Part shown: positions 16,911-26,500 of the stretch, piece by piece
Numbering within the stretch: position 1 is the first letter of the stretch
Layout: each line of letters starts with the position of its first letter
Source of the DNA: Vibrio aerogenes
GTDB lineage: Bacteria; Pseudomonadota; Gammaproteobacteria; Enterobacterales; Vibrionaceae
Assembly (NCBI RefSeq): GCF_024346755.1
Contig: NZ_AP024861.1
Location: forward strand, 2,418,001 to 2,482,000
Length of the DNA: 64,000 bases
Direction of reading: 5' to 3'
Position numbers and translations under genes: made by a program
The notes under the pieces: generated by a model
Databases searched by the model: none
Told to the model about the DNA's origin: nothing
What the model saw: only the letters and a program-made list of their open reading frames with translations

Positions 16911-17112
16911 GACACCACTACAGAGGACAGGCAACAAAAACTGGAGTCCCTCCCCGGATCATTCAAGAACTCACATCACACTATATCAGTCTCATATTAC
17001 ACTGATTTTTCACTCTTAGTGACAAATCACCCGCATCCTGCTCAATCCGGCTTTTCATTCTCTTTTTTCTGCGGCAAGCTCTTTCTATTCATTCACTAAT
17101 TCTCTGAATCCA

Positions 17113-18072
17113 ATGACCACTGCCCGTTCACAACTGATATCACTCGATGTCACACCGTATTACCACTGCGTCTCCCGCTGTGTCCGGCGGTCGTTTCTGT
17201 GTGGAGAAGATTCGGTGACGGGAAGATCGTATGAACACAGGCGGGACTGGCTGGAAAAACGGATTCTGAAACTGGCAACTATCTATTGCATCGATATTTG
17301 TTCTTATGCTGTGATGTCCAATCACTATCATTTAGTCGTTCATATCAGTCGACCAAAAGCAAAATCGTTGACGACAGAAGAAATCATTGAACGCTGGCAG
17401 CAGGAGCATCAGTTACCGCCGTTGATTCAGCGCTTCATCAAGCGACAACTCACCAGCAAAGCCGAAGTCAAACGCTGCGAACAAATCATTCAGCAGTGGC
17501 GGGAACGATTGTATTCCCTGAGCTGGATGATGAAAGAATTGAATTTTGACATCGCACTGCAAGCCAACCGGGAAGATGGCTGCACTGGCCACTTTTGGGA
17601 AGGCAGGTTTAAGTCTTATGCGCTTTTGGATGAAGCGGCTTTGCTCGCGGCGATGACTTACACCGATCTCAATCCTGTTCGGGCAAAAATCGCTGACTCA
17701 CCGGAAACTTCAGAATACACGTCACTGAAAAAACGACTGGACGCGCTGGAAAAGAATCAACCCACACCTTACGGTCTGTATCCGTTTATTGGCGATGAAC
17801 ATCTGGAGCAACCGGATGGGATTCCCTTCCGGCTGATGAATTATATTGAGTGGGTTGATTTCGCCGGTCGCCAGATCCGCGACGATAAACGTGGCTATAT
17901 CGACGAACATCAACCCACAATTCTTAGTCGCTTATCACTCAATCAAACCGAACCCCTGAAGCTCGTCACTAATCTTGAACGAAAGCGAAAACGATGGATT
18001 GGCAGCACTGAGCATCTCATTCAGGCAAAACAGCATCTGAATAAATCACGGATCGACGGTTTAAAAATTTAA
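17113..18072 (+). CDS. REP-associated tyrosine transposase (RAYT, IS200-like Y1)
   Basis: 319 aa. HUH motif His71-Tyr-His73 in MSNHYHLVVH, then the conserved GHFWEGRFKSYALLDE block. The Tyr-bearing AAMTYTDLNPVRA near residue 187 carries the catalytic tyrosine of the family. RAYTs are single-copy, domesticated relatives of IS200 transposases that move REP palindromes. Here the gene sits between the GGACAGAC repeat units and a 140-bp hairpin-containing repeat. The catalytic residues are intact. Confidence 0.88.
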   Translation: MTTARSQLISLDVTPYYHCVSRCVRRSFLCGEDSVTGRSYEHRRDWLEKRILKLATIYCIDICSYAVMSNHYHLVVHISRPKAKSLTTEEIIERWQQEHQLPPLIQRFIKRQLTSKAEVKRCEQIIQQWRERLYSLSWMMKELNFDIALQANREDGCTGHFWEGRFKSYALLDEAALLAAMTYTDLNPVRAKIADSPETSEYTSLKKRLDALEKNQPTPYGLYPFIGDEHLEQPDGIPFRLMNYIEWVDFAGRQIRDDKRGYIDEHQPTILSRLSLNQTEPLKLVTNLERKRKRWIGSTEHLIQAKQHLNKSRIDGLKI

Positions 18073-18092
18073 ACCGTCGGCTTTACTTGTCT

Positions 18093-18234
18093 GAAAAACA
18101 GAATAATCTGTTTTTCCCATCAAACCCGCATCAATTGTGCCCTAAAAGACTGATTTCTATTGCAGCTGAGCCGATAAACCGGATAAAGCTGAATCCAATT
18201 TATCGGCTTTATTTTTAATTAGGTCTGTCCTTTT
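18093..18234. repeat. ~140-bp repeat, copy 2
   Basis: Partner of 13831-13968. Contains a hairpin built from GCCGATAAA and TTTATCGGC, which could act as a terminator for the immunity gene on the minus strand or as a RAYT target, and ends in GTCTGTCC. Confidence 0.75.
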
Positions 18235-18271
18235 TATTTGTTCTTTTTATTTGTTGTTTTTTATTTGTTTT

Positions 18272-18700
18272 TTAGTGAACTAGCCAATATAAACCAGCCT
18301 TTCTTTCAATTAGATGGTTTTCTATTAAACTATCAAAAGATTTCTGAATAGTTTTCATATCAGCGAACTCCGGAAAATCAGAACTTACGTCTGCGTTATC
18401 ACAAACAAAGGACCATAACCGCCAAACATCAAAACCACCCACTTGGCACTCAGAGTCAAATTCAAAGTCAACTTCAAAATCAGGGGAGACAATACAACAA
18501 CCTGAACCATGAAAATGATATGACCATCCTTCATTCAAATTACCCTGAATAGGGATTTTGTTAGAACGCCAATCACTTAAATCACCTAACTTCAATAGAC
18601 TAGACAAAGTACTTGAAGATGAATTTACCGCTTTAATATATATATTAATGAGTTGTAGCAACAACTGATTTTGACAAGTACTAGTATTGGGAGTATTCAA
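18272..18700 (-). CDS. Putative immunity protein for a ParB-like toxin
   Basis: 142 aa from a TTG at 18700, which has GGAG seven bases upstream and lies inside the 3' end of the toxin frame; an ATG at 18757 has no such site. The middle (WSYHFHGSGCCIVSPD, VDFEFDSECQVGGFDVWRLW) resembles a small family I recall as DUF6896, often found beside polymorphic toxins. The name is a recollection and not checked. Gene overlap with the toxin supports an immunity role. Confidence 0.6.
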   Translation of the reverse strand: MNTPNTSTCQNQLLLQLINIYIKAVNSSSSTLSSLLKLGDLSDWRSNKIPIQGNLNEGWSYHFHGSGCCIVSPDFEVDFEFDSECQVGGFDVWRLWSFVCDNADVSSDFPEFADMKTIQKSFDSLIENHLIERKAGLYWLVH

Positions 18701-19380
18701 GATCTTTCTCCGTTTTATAACCTCTAAATGGCAAACCGACTTCCTCGGCTGGAACATCTTTAAAACCTTTTTGTTTAGCTAAAGCCAATCTGTGATGACC
18801 ATCAACTACATATTTTTTCTCACCGCGCTGCACATATCTTATTGAATTGGTAATTTCCCCAGCAGCATCAATTTCTTTATTAAGTCTTTTCATTTGTTTT
18901 CTTGATTTAGTAATTGGCTGAGTCGGTGTCAAATCGTCAGGCCTTACTATATGAACACAATAGATTTAAAAGACTTCACACTCTTAAACGACTTACTACG
19001 CGCAATACCAGCTACAATCGCGGCAGCACCATAGGCTTTATCTAATACATCATCGCTGACCTCTAAGCCTTGTGCACTCAGTGATTCACTGATATGCGCA
19101 CCACCACTATGATAATACCTGCCTGCAACGGTCATACCGGCCCGAACATCGTCTGAAACATGTACCTTAGCCCAGTTTTTTACTCCCAGCCCGAAGGCAT
19201 CTCCCCAATCTTGCAAACGGGAAAAAATACCTTCGCCAAAACTATCCAACGAAGAAGCTTTCTCCTGAGAGTCACCAGTGCGACTGTCAGTACTATTGCT
19301 ATTGCTATTGCTATTGCTATTGCTATTGCTATTATCATGCCCGTTATCATTGTTAGAGATATAGTGATTTCTGGTGTATG
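18681..19380 (-). pseudogene. Frameshifted toxin fragment with ParB-like nuclease tip
   Basis: Two frames form one broken gene. The upstream part (about 18947-19380) ends KSFKSVKSFKSIVFI. A shift near 18950 leads to RPDDLTPTQPITKSRKQMK and a ParB/sulfiredoxin-type motif YVVDGHHRLALAKQKGF, ending EYSQY at 18681. Such tips act as nucleases in polymorphic toxins. The 5' end is lost at the IS256 remnant, and the first ~35 residues of the open frame come from the IS. A (CTATTG) hexanucleotide run encodes a Ser-Asn tract. Confidence 0.7.
19293..19333. repeat. Hexanucleotide run (CTATTG), six full units
   Basis: Perfect CTATTG repeats inside the toxin fragment, coding for alternating Asn and Ser on the minus strand. 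The unit length is a multiple of three, so slippage would lengthen the linker without changing frame. Confidence 0.85.
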
Positions 19381-19450
19381 TGTTGAAAGGATTGCGGTGT
19401 AACCTGTTGATTGATCTCGCCAGATCAACAACCAACAGGAGATACACCGC

Positions 19451-20439
19451 ATGGGCGATAATAACGTGACTCAACTTCATAAGCCAGAGAATCTACTTAA
19501 TGAGCTGCTAAAACAAGGCGCACAGCAGTTACTGGCTCAGGCAATTGAAGCGGAAGTTCAGGAATTGCTGGCACAGTTTGAAACACTTGAACTGAATGGC
19601 AAGCAAGCTGTGGTTCGTAACGGCCATTTACCTGAAAGAACAATTCAGACCGGATTGGGCGAGCTCCCGGTCAAAGTGCCAAAGGTCAGGGATCGCACTG
19701 GTAACGGGATTAAATTCAACAGTTCACTGATCCCGCCTTACCTGAAGCGCACGCAGAATATTGAGGAATTGGTCCCCTGGCTGTGGTTGATGGTTACCGG
19801 GAATCGGCAGACAGCTGGCAGGAAGTGTTGGCCCAGCTTGATTCGCAGGGACTGAAGATTGCACCAGAGCTGATGATTGGCGATGGTGCATTAGGACTGT
19901 GGAATGCAGTAACCAAACACTGGCCGACAACACGGCATCAGCGTTGTTGAGTCCATAAGACTGCGATTATATTAAATAACGTGCCCAAAGCAGTTCAGCC
20001 CAAAATGAAAGAATCACTTCAGGATATCTGGATGGCAGAAACGCGCTCCGGTGCGTATAAAGCCTTCGGATTATTCGAGAAAAAGTATGGTGCGAAATAC
20101 CCCAAAGCCACGGAATTTCTGGTGAAAGACAAAGCTGAAATGCTGGCGTTTTATGACTTTCCGGCCGAGCACTGGACGCATATTCGCACCACAAATCCGA
20201 TTGAATCTCTGTTTGCTACAGTCAGATTGAGAACACATAAAACCAAGAACTGCGGGAGCCGGAAAACCACGCTAACGATGGCGTTTAAGTTGATGAAAAC
20301 AGCAGAAGAGAATTGGCGAAAACTCAGGGGATTTAAATTACTGGCGGATGTTATCAAAGGCGTGAAATTCAATGATGGCGTCCGCGACAACGAGACAGAT
20401 CAACAGGATACAAAGCAAGTGGCTGAACACCAGATTTGA
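19451..20439 (+). pseudogene. Broken IS256-family transposase
   Basis: The N-terminal 117 residues (NLLNELLKQGAQQLLAQAIE, LPVKVPKVRDRTG, YLKRTQNIEELVPWLWL) are intact. A deletion then joins them, out of frame, to the middle (DGYRESADSWQEVLAQL, MIGDGALGLWNAV). A TGA replaces the Trp normally read in RCWVHKTA, at about 19948. The C-terminal part from 19981 (PKMKESLQDIWMAETRSGAY to the end) is whole. It cannot produce an active enzyme, though transposase supplied in trans might still recognise the ends. Confidence 0.85.
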
Positions 20440-20442
20440 CTA

Positions 20443-20607
20443 TAGCTCACAGGAGAAGTTATTAGAACTCAGAGAGTATGGAAAGCTGACGGAAGCAAGA
20501 AATATACTCAGAGGCAAGACTATGAAGGCAAACCTTTAAAAGACCAGTCTCATCAGACAGGACATTTTGTTGGGGCGTTTATTGGCCCACATCAAGGCAA
20601 TAATTAA
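20443..20607 (+). pseudogene. C-terminal remnant of a third polymorphic toxin
   Basis: 54 codons from just after the IS256 end to TAA 20607, without start codon: LTGEVIRTQRVWKADGSKK, then QRQDYEGKPLKDQSHQTGHF and IGPHQGNN. Not assigned to a named toxin family. It directly precedes a small gene two bases later, the toxin-immunity pattern again. Confidence 0.55.
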
Positions 20608-20608
20608 T

Positions 20609-20983
20609 ATGAATTTATTAAGCAATGTTAACCTAGACGGTATCAACTTTCATCCAGACGGAAGAACCATAGAACTTGAATTTATCGATATGGATGAGGG
20701 GGATAGTGTTGGAACAATAAAGTGCACTCAGGTATTTATTTGTCATTATCAAAATACATTTGAATATGATGATGGATTTGCTTGCTATGTTGGTGAGGTT
20801 GAGTGTCATGAGATAATATCTGAAGATATTGTAAGCTTATTAGAAAAGCACAACTATGGTTTTACCGGAAATTCTGGAGGAATTTATAAACCTGTTGAAG
20901 ATTCCTTATTCAAGCTTCATTTAGAAAGCGGAGAGATTTTGTTAGATGTTATCTGTGGTGATGTTGAGTTTAATAAAGCTTGA
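20609..20983 (+). CDS. Putative immunity protein of the third toxin remnant
   Basis: 124 aa, ATG one base after the toxin stop (AAT TAA T ATG). Acidic, no signal peptide, beta-rich pattern (GRTIELEFIDMDEGDSVGTI). Family not recognised. A strong terminator follows 27 bp later, marking it as the last gene of the cassette. Codon usage is AT-rich compared with the core genes, as is common for immunity genes. Confidence 0.6.
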   Translation: MNLLSNVNLDGINFHPDGRTIELEFIDMDEGDSVGTIKCTQVFICHYQNTFEYDDGFACYVGEVECHEIISEDIVSLLEKHNYGFTGNSGGIYKPVEDSLFKLHLESGEILLDVICGDVEFNKA

Positions 20984-21009
20984 TCTTTATACACTGCTAT
21001 TGAAATACC

Positions 21010-21030
21010 AAAGCCCTTCGGGGCTTTTTC
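21010..21030 (+). terminator. Terminator after the third immunity gene
   Basis: AAGCCC-TTCG-GGGCTT hairpin with an extra-stable TTCG loop followed by TTTC. Confidence 0.85.
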
Positions 21031-21052
21031 TTTGCCCACAAACCATCCCCCT

Positions 21053-21099
21053 CTGACTGGTTAATTTTTAACAGTGGCAACTATTCTGACAGAGGGGGG
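21053..21099 (-). mobile_element. Orphan left end of the IS3 element
   Basis: 47 bp that match the IS3 left end at 14722-14768 in inverted orientation, including the C-run and TGTCAGAATAGTTGCCACTG. No transposase sequence is attached. It marks a former IS3 copy or a rearrangement joint. Confidence 0.8.
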
Positions 21100-21170
21100 A
21101 GTGCACCGTAAGCGAACCACTACAATCTGTCTCTAAAGTTGCACTTGGGACACATGAGTTGAATTAGTAA

Positions 21171-21773
21171 CTATTTCTTATATATCCAATTACAATCACT
21201 AAATAGATTTTCTATATCTTTCAAACGACAATCTTCGAGCATAATCGAAAATACATCTTTATCACCAGTGTGGGAACCAGAAACCATTCTAATCTGACCA
21301 TCCGTTATAATAGGGAATAGATATGATGTGTATATTTTTTCATGTAAATAAGTTTTTATAGAAATAACTATTTTTTTTGCATCTTGTTCATGTATCAAGT
21401 AAGCCAGAGATGGTTTCTTATTTTCACCAAAAAATTTTGCGGTTACAGGATTTATCTGTGAAGAATAATATTTCATTACTATAAATATAAGTTTAAATAT
21501 TTTATTCACACCGCTATCAATATCAGTATTTACATTAATATCAGGCTCATACCTAAACTTGTATACCACTATAGGTGAGTTCTTTAATCTGGAGATTTCA
21601 GACAAACAAATAACCGACTCAGGAACAACCTGACATCCAAATACATCAATCAAACTCTGATGCTTTGTGACCAATTTTTTTTCTTGTTCTGCCCACACAG
21701 GAGAGGATAATACACACAATGTCATCCCACCCAGTAAAAAAGCAGCCAGATAATATTTAATTATTTTCATCAT
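21171..21773 (-). CDS. Exported protein of unknown function
   Basis: 200 aa from ATG 21773. It begins with a clear signal peptide (MMKIIKYYLAAFLLGGMTLC, ending SSPVWA), so it is probably periplasmic. Two later cysteine pairs (FGCQVV…VICLSE and EDCRLK…SDCNW) could form disulphides. The frame is open further upstream to 21857, but that adds sequence before the signal peptide. No family recognised. AT-rich, as are its two neighbours on the same strand. Confidence 0.6.
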   Translation of the reverse strand: MMKIIKYYLAAFLLGGMTLCVLSSPVWAEQEKKLVTKHQSLIDVFGCQVVPESVICLSEISRLKNSPIVVYKFRYEPDINVNTDIDSGVNKIFKLIFIVMKYYSSQINPVTAKFFGENKKPSLAYLIHEQDAKKIVISIKTYLHEKIYTSYLFPIITDGQIRMVSGSHTGDKDVFSIMLEDCRLKDIENLFSDCNWIYKK

Positions 21774-21907
21774 ATTGGACTTACCAAACTTTATGTCATA
21801 CTGAATATAAAGGACTTTTACCATTTCGAATACTTTCATGAAAATTGTCCAGACCAAAATCTTTCTACTGCGACCAATGATCTGCTCCAGTCAGACTGGA
21901 CACTTCA

Positions 21908-22132
21908 TTAAGCGACATTTTTTTGTTCAAAGTTAACTGGGCTTAGATACCCAAGAGCACGGTGCCTTCTCGTACGATTATAATCTACCTCAATGTACTC
22001 GAAGACCGTTTGGCGCATCTCGTCACTGGTCATGAACGGCTCGTATTGGATTGCTTCAACTTTCATCGAATGGAAATAACTCCCCCAAAACGCAAACAAA
22101 TACAATAGCACGCTATATGTTTTCTTCAGCAT
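21908..22132 (-). pseudogene. Chimera of a lost exported protein and an IS3 transposase end
   Basis: Starts like an exported protein (AGGA site, then MLKKTYSVLLYLFAFWG). At about residue 18 it changes into the C-terminus of an IS3-family transposase (SYFHSMKVEAIQ, then YIEVDYNRTRRHRALGYLSP). The host gene has thus lost everything after its signal peptide. IS-end-like sequence continues to about 21880. Confidence 0.75.
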
Positions 22133-22156
22133 AAGTCCTTAGCCCTGATAAAATAA

Positions 22157-22813
22157 TTAATGATATAGATAATCAGACTCTTTTAGTCTCGTATTGATTA
22201 ACTCTGTAATTTCAGGATCAGAGAGATCTTGCTTTATGTCGACTAAAGCATCTCTGGTTTGACTACCACTAATAAATGCCAACATATCTATAGCAGTTTT
22301 CTGAAGGCCTTTATCATTTTTTGCAGAAAAAACAATATGTTTAAGATAAGGAATAAATATTTTGTCATTAAAAGGGACGGTTGCATACACAGCTTGCCCA
22401 ATTACTAATTTATCCTTCGACTGTAGAGCCTCTATTACATATTTGATGATTTTATTCTTTTCATCTTCAGGAGTATCCCCCGTTAAGACAGAGATCAATA
22501 AGAGTTTGAAAAATTTAGCATTTCTTTTTATAAATCTTGAGTCATAACTATCAATGCAATCAACTAATCTTATATAGTCATTAAACTTAAAATGATCATT
22601 CTCAATAATATTATCAATTTCAATGAGATAACGTAGTTCCTCAGTTTCTCTTTCTATACCAAATATCTTCTCAGAAAGTTCAGACTGTTCAATATTAATA
22701 TTTGAGTATTGACCAATCACATCACAAGCATCTTTTGCATAAGAAACACCACATAGTATGATCGTTACCACACCAGTAACCAGGAGTTGGAAAACTAACA
22801 TGTGTATCTTCAT
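22157..22813 (-). CDS. Exported protein of unknown function with HEAT-like helices
   Basis: 218 aa from ATG 22813 (site GGAAGG; an upstream ATG at 22846 is poorly placed). A signal peptide (MKIHMLVFQLLVTGVVTIIL … SYAKD) is followed by an all-helical protein with Cys at two places. The helices in NKIIKYVIEALQSKDKLVIG and HIVFSAKNDKGLQKTAIDML look like HEAT repeats. Lies 24 bp from the chimeric gene and 108 bp from the divergent acetyltransferase. Confidence 0.65.
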   Translation of the reverse strand: MKIHMLVFQLLVTGVVTIILCGVSYAKDACDVIGQYSNINIEQSELSEKIFGIERETEELRYLIEIDNIIENDHFKFNDYIRLVDCIDSYDSRFIKRNAKFFKLLLISVLTGDTPEDEKNKIIKYVIEALQSKDKLVIGQAVYATVPFNDKIFIPYLKHIVFSAKNDKGLQKTAIDMLAFISGSQTRDALVDIKQDLSDPEITELINTRLKESDYLYH

Positions 22814-22921
22814 AAACTGTTTCCTTCCATTTATCGTTAACATCAACTATTGAGTCGTTATATGCTATGTCCCCTGTGTGTCAATCCAAAAGAAAATCCA
22901 CATCATATCAGGAGGCAGATT

Positions 22922-23581
22922 TTGAACGGCCCAACCCCCGGCGATAAAGAACCGATGAAAGGTTTTCCACAGATCGGTTTTGTCAAAAACTTTATCTCAA
23001 ATCCAAATATTCAGGTCGGTGATTATACCTATTATGATGACCCAGATGGTCCGGAGCACTTCGAATCCCGTGTTTTGTACCATTTCCCGTTTATTGGTGA
23101 CCAGCTCATCATCGGGAAATTCTGTGCCATTGCGAGAAACATCACTTTTATCATGAACGGTGCAAATCATAGTATGACCGGGTTCTCCACCTATCCTTTT
23201 TATATCTTTGGTCAGGGATGGGAGAAAGCCGCCCCGACAGCCGAATCTCAATCTTATAAGGGGGATACGGTGATTGGCAATGATGTCTGGCTGGGTTATG
23301 ACGTAACCATTATGCCCGGAATCAGGATTGGTCACGGAGCCATTATCGCAGCGAAATCAGTGGTGACCCATGACATTCCGCCTTACAGCATTGCCGGTGG
23401 TCATCCGGCCAGTGTGATTCGGTATCGGTTCGATCAGGCAACAATAGAAACTCTGCTGGAAATTGCGTGGTGGGACTGGCCGGCTGAAAAAATCACAGCC
23501 AACCTGGAAGCGATTGTTAATCGCGATCCTCAGGCCCTGCGTCAGGCTGCGGACAGCGACCACCATCCTGAGCATGTTTGA
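22922..23581 (+). CDS. Vat/CatB-type xenobiotic O-acetyltransferase
   Basis: 219 aa from a TTG at 22922 with a perfect AGGAGG six bases upstream; this gives the usual length of virginiamycin/streptogramin and type B chloramphenicol acetyltransferases. Left-handed beta-helix hexapeptides (VIGNDVWLGYDVTIMPGIRI, GHGAIIAAKSVVTHDIPPYS) and the NGANHSM segment with the catalytic His are present. It would transfer acetyl from acetyl-CoA to a hydroxyl; the substrate in this organism is unknown and resistance is not shown. Confidence 0.85.
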   Translation: MNGPTPGDKEPMKGFPQIGFVKNFISNPNIQVGDYTYYDDPDGPEHFESRVLYHFPFIGDQLIIGKFCAIARNITFIMNGANHSMTGFSTYPFYIFGQGWEKAAPTAESQSYKGDTVIGNDVWLGYDVTIMPGIRIGHGAIIAAKSVVTHDIPPYSIAGGHPASVIRYRFDQATIETLLEIAWWDWPAEKITANLEAIVNRDPQALRQAADSDHHPEHV

Positions 23582-26500
23582 TTCTCTCCGGTAGCAACGC
23601 ATCCGGATAGCCATCAACAAAATCGCGTTGGCGGGCCTGAGCGGCCAGAGAACGCAGAATTTCAAGCTGTGTTTTCAGCGGGTGCTTATCTATCAGCTCA
23701 TGAATATTATAGTTCGCAGCAAACCATGGTAAACAATCATACCACTGCGAAGATAAGATAAGGGATAACAGGTCCACCTGCCGGATATCATGATCCGGAA
23801 GCATCCTGCAAAATGCTTCCGGTGTCATCAATCTTTCGTTATAGCAATGATCCAGCCCCAGAGACGGTCTGGCAGCCAGCAATTTGAGCACATTCGCCCG
23901 TAGCATGGGTGATGCATACCACAGCAATTCCGTCAATTCTGTTTGCCCGTAGGGTGTATCAAAATCAATCAGTTGATAACGTTCGCAAATGTGCAGCAAC
24001 TCATCGATCTGCCGCGGAGAAAGCAGAACCGGCAGTTCCATCAGACGAATGAAATGTTCCAGATCGGCATGGGCTTTCTCCGGCAGTGACTCTTCATCAG
24101 GTCTTTGCTCCATCATTTGCTGGTACAGACAGCGGCTGAGTAGTTGCAACAATGCCTGATCGAAATAGCAGATTTTCAGCGCCGGATAAGCAGATTGCAG
24201 TGCTATATAAAAAATTTGTTCCCGCAGTGGTTTAATCAGTTTCAGCGCAGGTTCAATGCTGACCGACAGATCCCCACCCTGTCCGTCAACCTGCTCTCTC
24301 AGATAGCGCGCAAAAAACGGTGCCAGTACCTGACGAATGTCATCTTTCTGTTCAAGCGCATCAATCACAGACTCAAGCAGATATGCGGTCGCTGCAACCC
24401 GCTTTAATCCATGTGGTGCCAATACGGTTGTCAACATTTCAATATCAGCAATCTGACGGTCAACCGACTGTAACTTATCCAGAAAAAAGTGTCCCAGCAT
24501 CCGGCAGACTTTACCCGGCGCCATATTCAGCCATAAGCTTAAAAACCGGCTGCACCATGCTGAAACCGGCGATGCCGGATATTCACCGACCACCAGCGCA
24601 CTGACCAGCAACTTCTGGCTATCTTCTTCAAAGTCATTCAGAAACTGATAATAGATCTGCGTGTCAGACACGGAATATGCCCGCTGCTCACGGTCAAGCC
24701 AGCAATTCATCCGGTCAATCACATCTTCCTGTGCTTCATGCTCACCCGACAGATAAGCTGCCAGATAACGATAATCCCGCAACATCTGGGAATCATGTTC
24801 CTGTGTCTTTTCTGGAAGCGGGAAAGCACTGTATGCAGCCAGTTGTTCCAGAATCAGTCCGGGTAAATACCGGTTGAGATAATCGAGCGCAAACGCAGTG
24901 ATTGCGTCTTCACATTCACGTCTGCGGTCATGATGCACGATACCAGCCAGTAAAGCAGCCATGGTCGCTCCGGGTATGGCATCATCAGAAGCCAGGGACC
25001 GGATCACCGGTTCTGCCTCATCCCGGCAGGCACAAACTAATGCGTAGCAACGCTTGAAATGAGCCGACTCAAGAATACCTCGATAATCACTGATATCTTT
25101 GACCAGCCGGGTAAAAAGATGAGCCCAGTCACCATGATAGCGGAGCATAAACTCGGGCTCAGACAATACCTGATAATCATCAACGATCAAAAGCTTTAAT
25201 CCGGCCGGGAAAGGATGTAATTGATTCCAGCGGTGAATCACATCCAGCAGACGCAGTAACTTCTGTTGATTTTGTCCCCGCTCCTCTTCTGTCAGTGAAT
25301 CTTTGCACCAGTCATCCAGCACGCCCTGTAAAACCGGAACAATTTCACTGTTCAGGGAATCATACGGACCAAGATTCAGCCTGATGAAATCCAGCAGCGC
25401 AAAGTGTTTTTGCGCGGTCATATCACGAATATCAAATGCAGTGACACATGCCGGCACATCAGGATAGTTGCCATTGTCGATATAAGCCCAAATCTGATCG
25501 CCCTGTTCAAAAACACCGGTAATAAATGCTTTCCAGTGATGAATACCGGACCCGCTGACATAATGATCCGGGCAATAAATATCGTCTGCCAGTGGATGTG
25601 CACCACCAATCGGATGGGACAAAGCCTGCTCAATCGCGGCTTTGAGCGTGCTGGCAACCTCTCGTGCCGGGCTATCGATAAACATGACATCCAGCGTCTG
25701 TTCCGGATGCTCTTCCGGTAAATAATCTTCATCCTGATACGGATACAACACCGATAGTAAGAAGCTGTCCAGCGGGTTGTCGAGATAATAGCGTGGATCG
25801 TCATCCTGCAGATAAGGCTGCTCAGCAAATCGCTGTGTCAATATCGACTTAAACGCAGCAAATTCATCGGGTTGGGTGCGGAAAATATTCAGTAATGATG
25901 TCTGTTGTAACAGCTTATCCTGGCTGGTTTGACGCTGATTGTACTGCTGCAGACTCTCCGGACTGAACATCCGGGCTCTGGCATGCGGGTTATCACAGTA
26001 ACAAAAAACTTTCAGGGTTTCGCGGGTATATCCCAGATAACTCACCAGTAAAGCAGGTAATTCTTCCCCTCCGGATAAATGTTCACTGTCCCAGTAAGGC
26101 ACAATAAAACTCCCCAGCAAATAGGCATAACGGGGATAGCACAGGCCAATCATAAACAGCGCCATCCCACCGGCAACCTGCCTTTCCGATAAGCGCATCC
26201 GGGTCGGATCATTCATTTGCCGGGAGACCTGACAAATCACCTGCGCAGTTTCGTACAGGGCTTGTTGCAGTCCGGGAAACTGACAGGCCCGGAGAAAGAA
26301 AACCGTCTCCGGCGTAAGCCCTGTCTCAGACAATAACGCTTCAGGGCGACAGTCCGGATGATCAGGTGAAGAGAGCCGATAATAGTCAAACACAGCCTGA
26401 CCTGCCAGACTACGGGACAGTAAACCAATGGTATCATCGGCTTCGGGGAGCACCTCGAACTGAATCTGGCAGTATCCGTGCTTAAACGCAGATTTAAGCT

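Larger units (their letters stand above)
16441..16994 (+). repeat. Two tandem ~283-bp units upstream of the RAYT gene
   Basis: Unit 1 is 16441-16723, unit 2 is 16724-16994; the second lacks 12 bp (one AAAACACTACAG). Each unit opens with two copies of a 33-bp motif around CTTGAATGAGGACAGACGC. Then come a 125-bp piece of hicB, and a tail ending ATCACACTATATCAGTCTCA. The GGACAGAC core also occurs reversed (GTCTGTCC) after the transposase gene at 18223, suggesting that these motifs bound a REP-transposase unit. No protein gene is supported here. Confidence 0.85.

Noticed and set aside
16441..16994. Short spaced repeats considered as a CRISPR array
   Set aside because: Only four copies of the 33-bp motif in two closely set pairs, a large hicB-derived insert between them, no cas genes, and a RAYT gene adjacent.
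16517..17099. Two similar plus-strand frames in the repeat units (MSNVTFFFTAPPDK type)
   Set aside because: They use TTG starts, are the antisense of hicB fragments and exist only because the repeat unit is duplicated.
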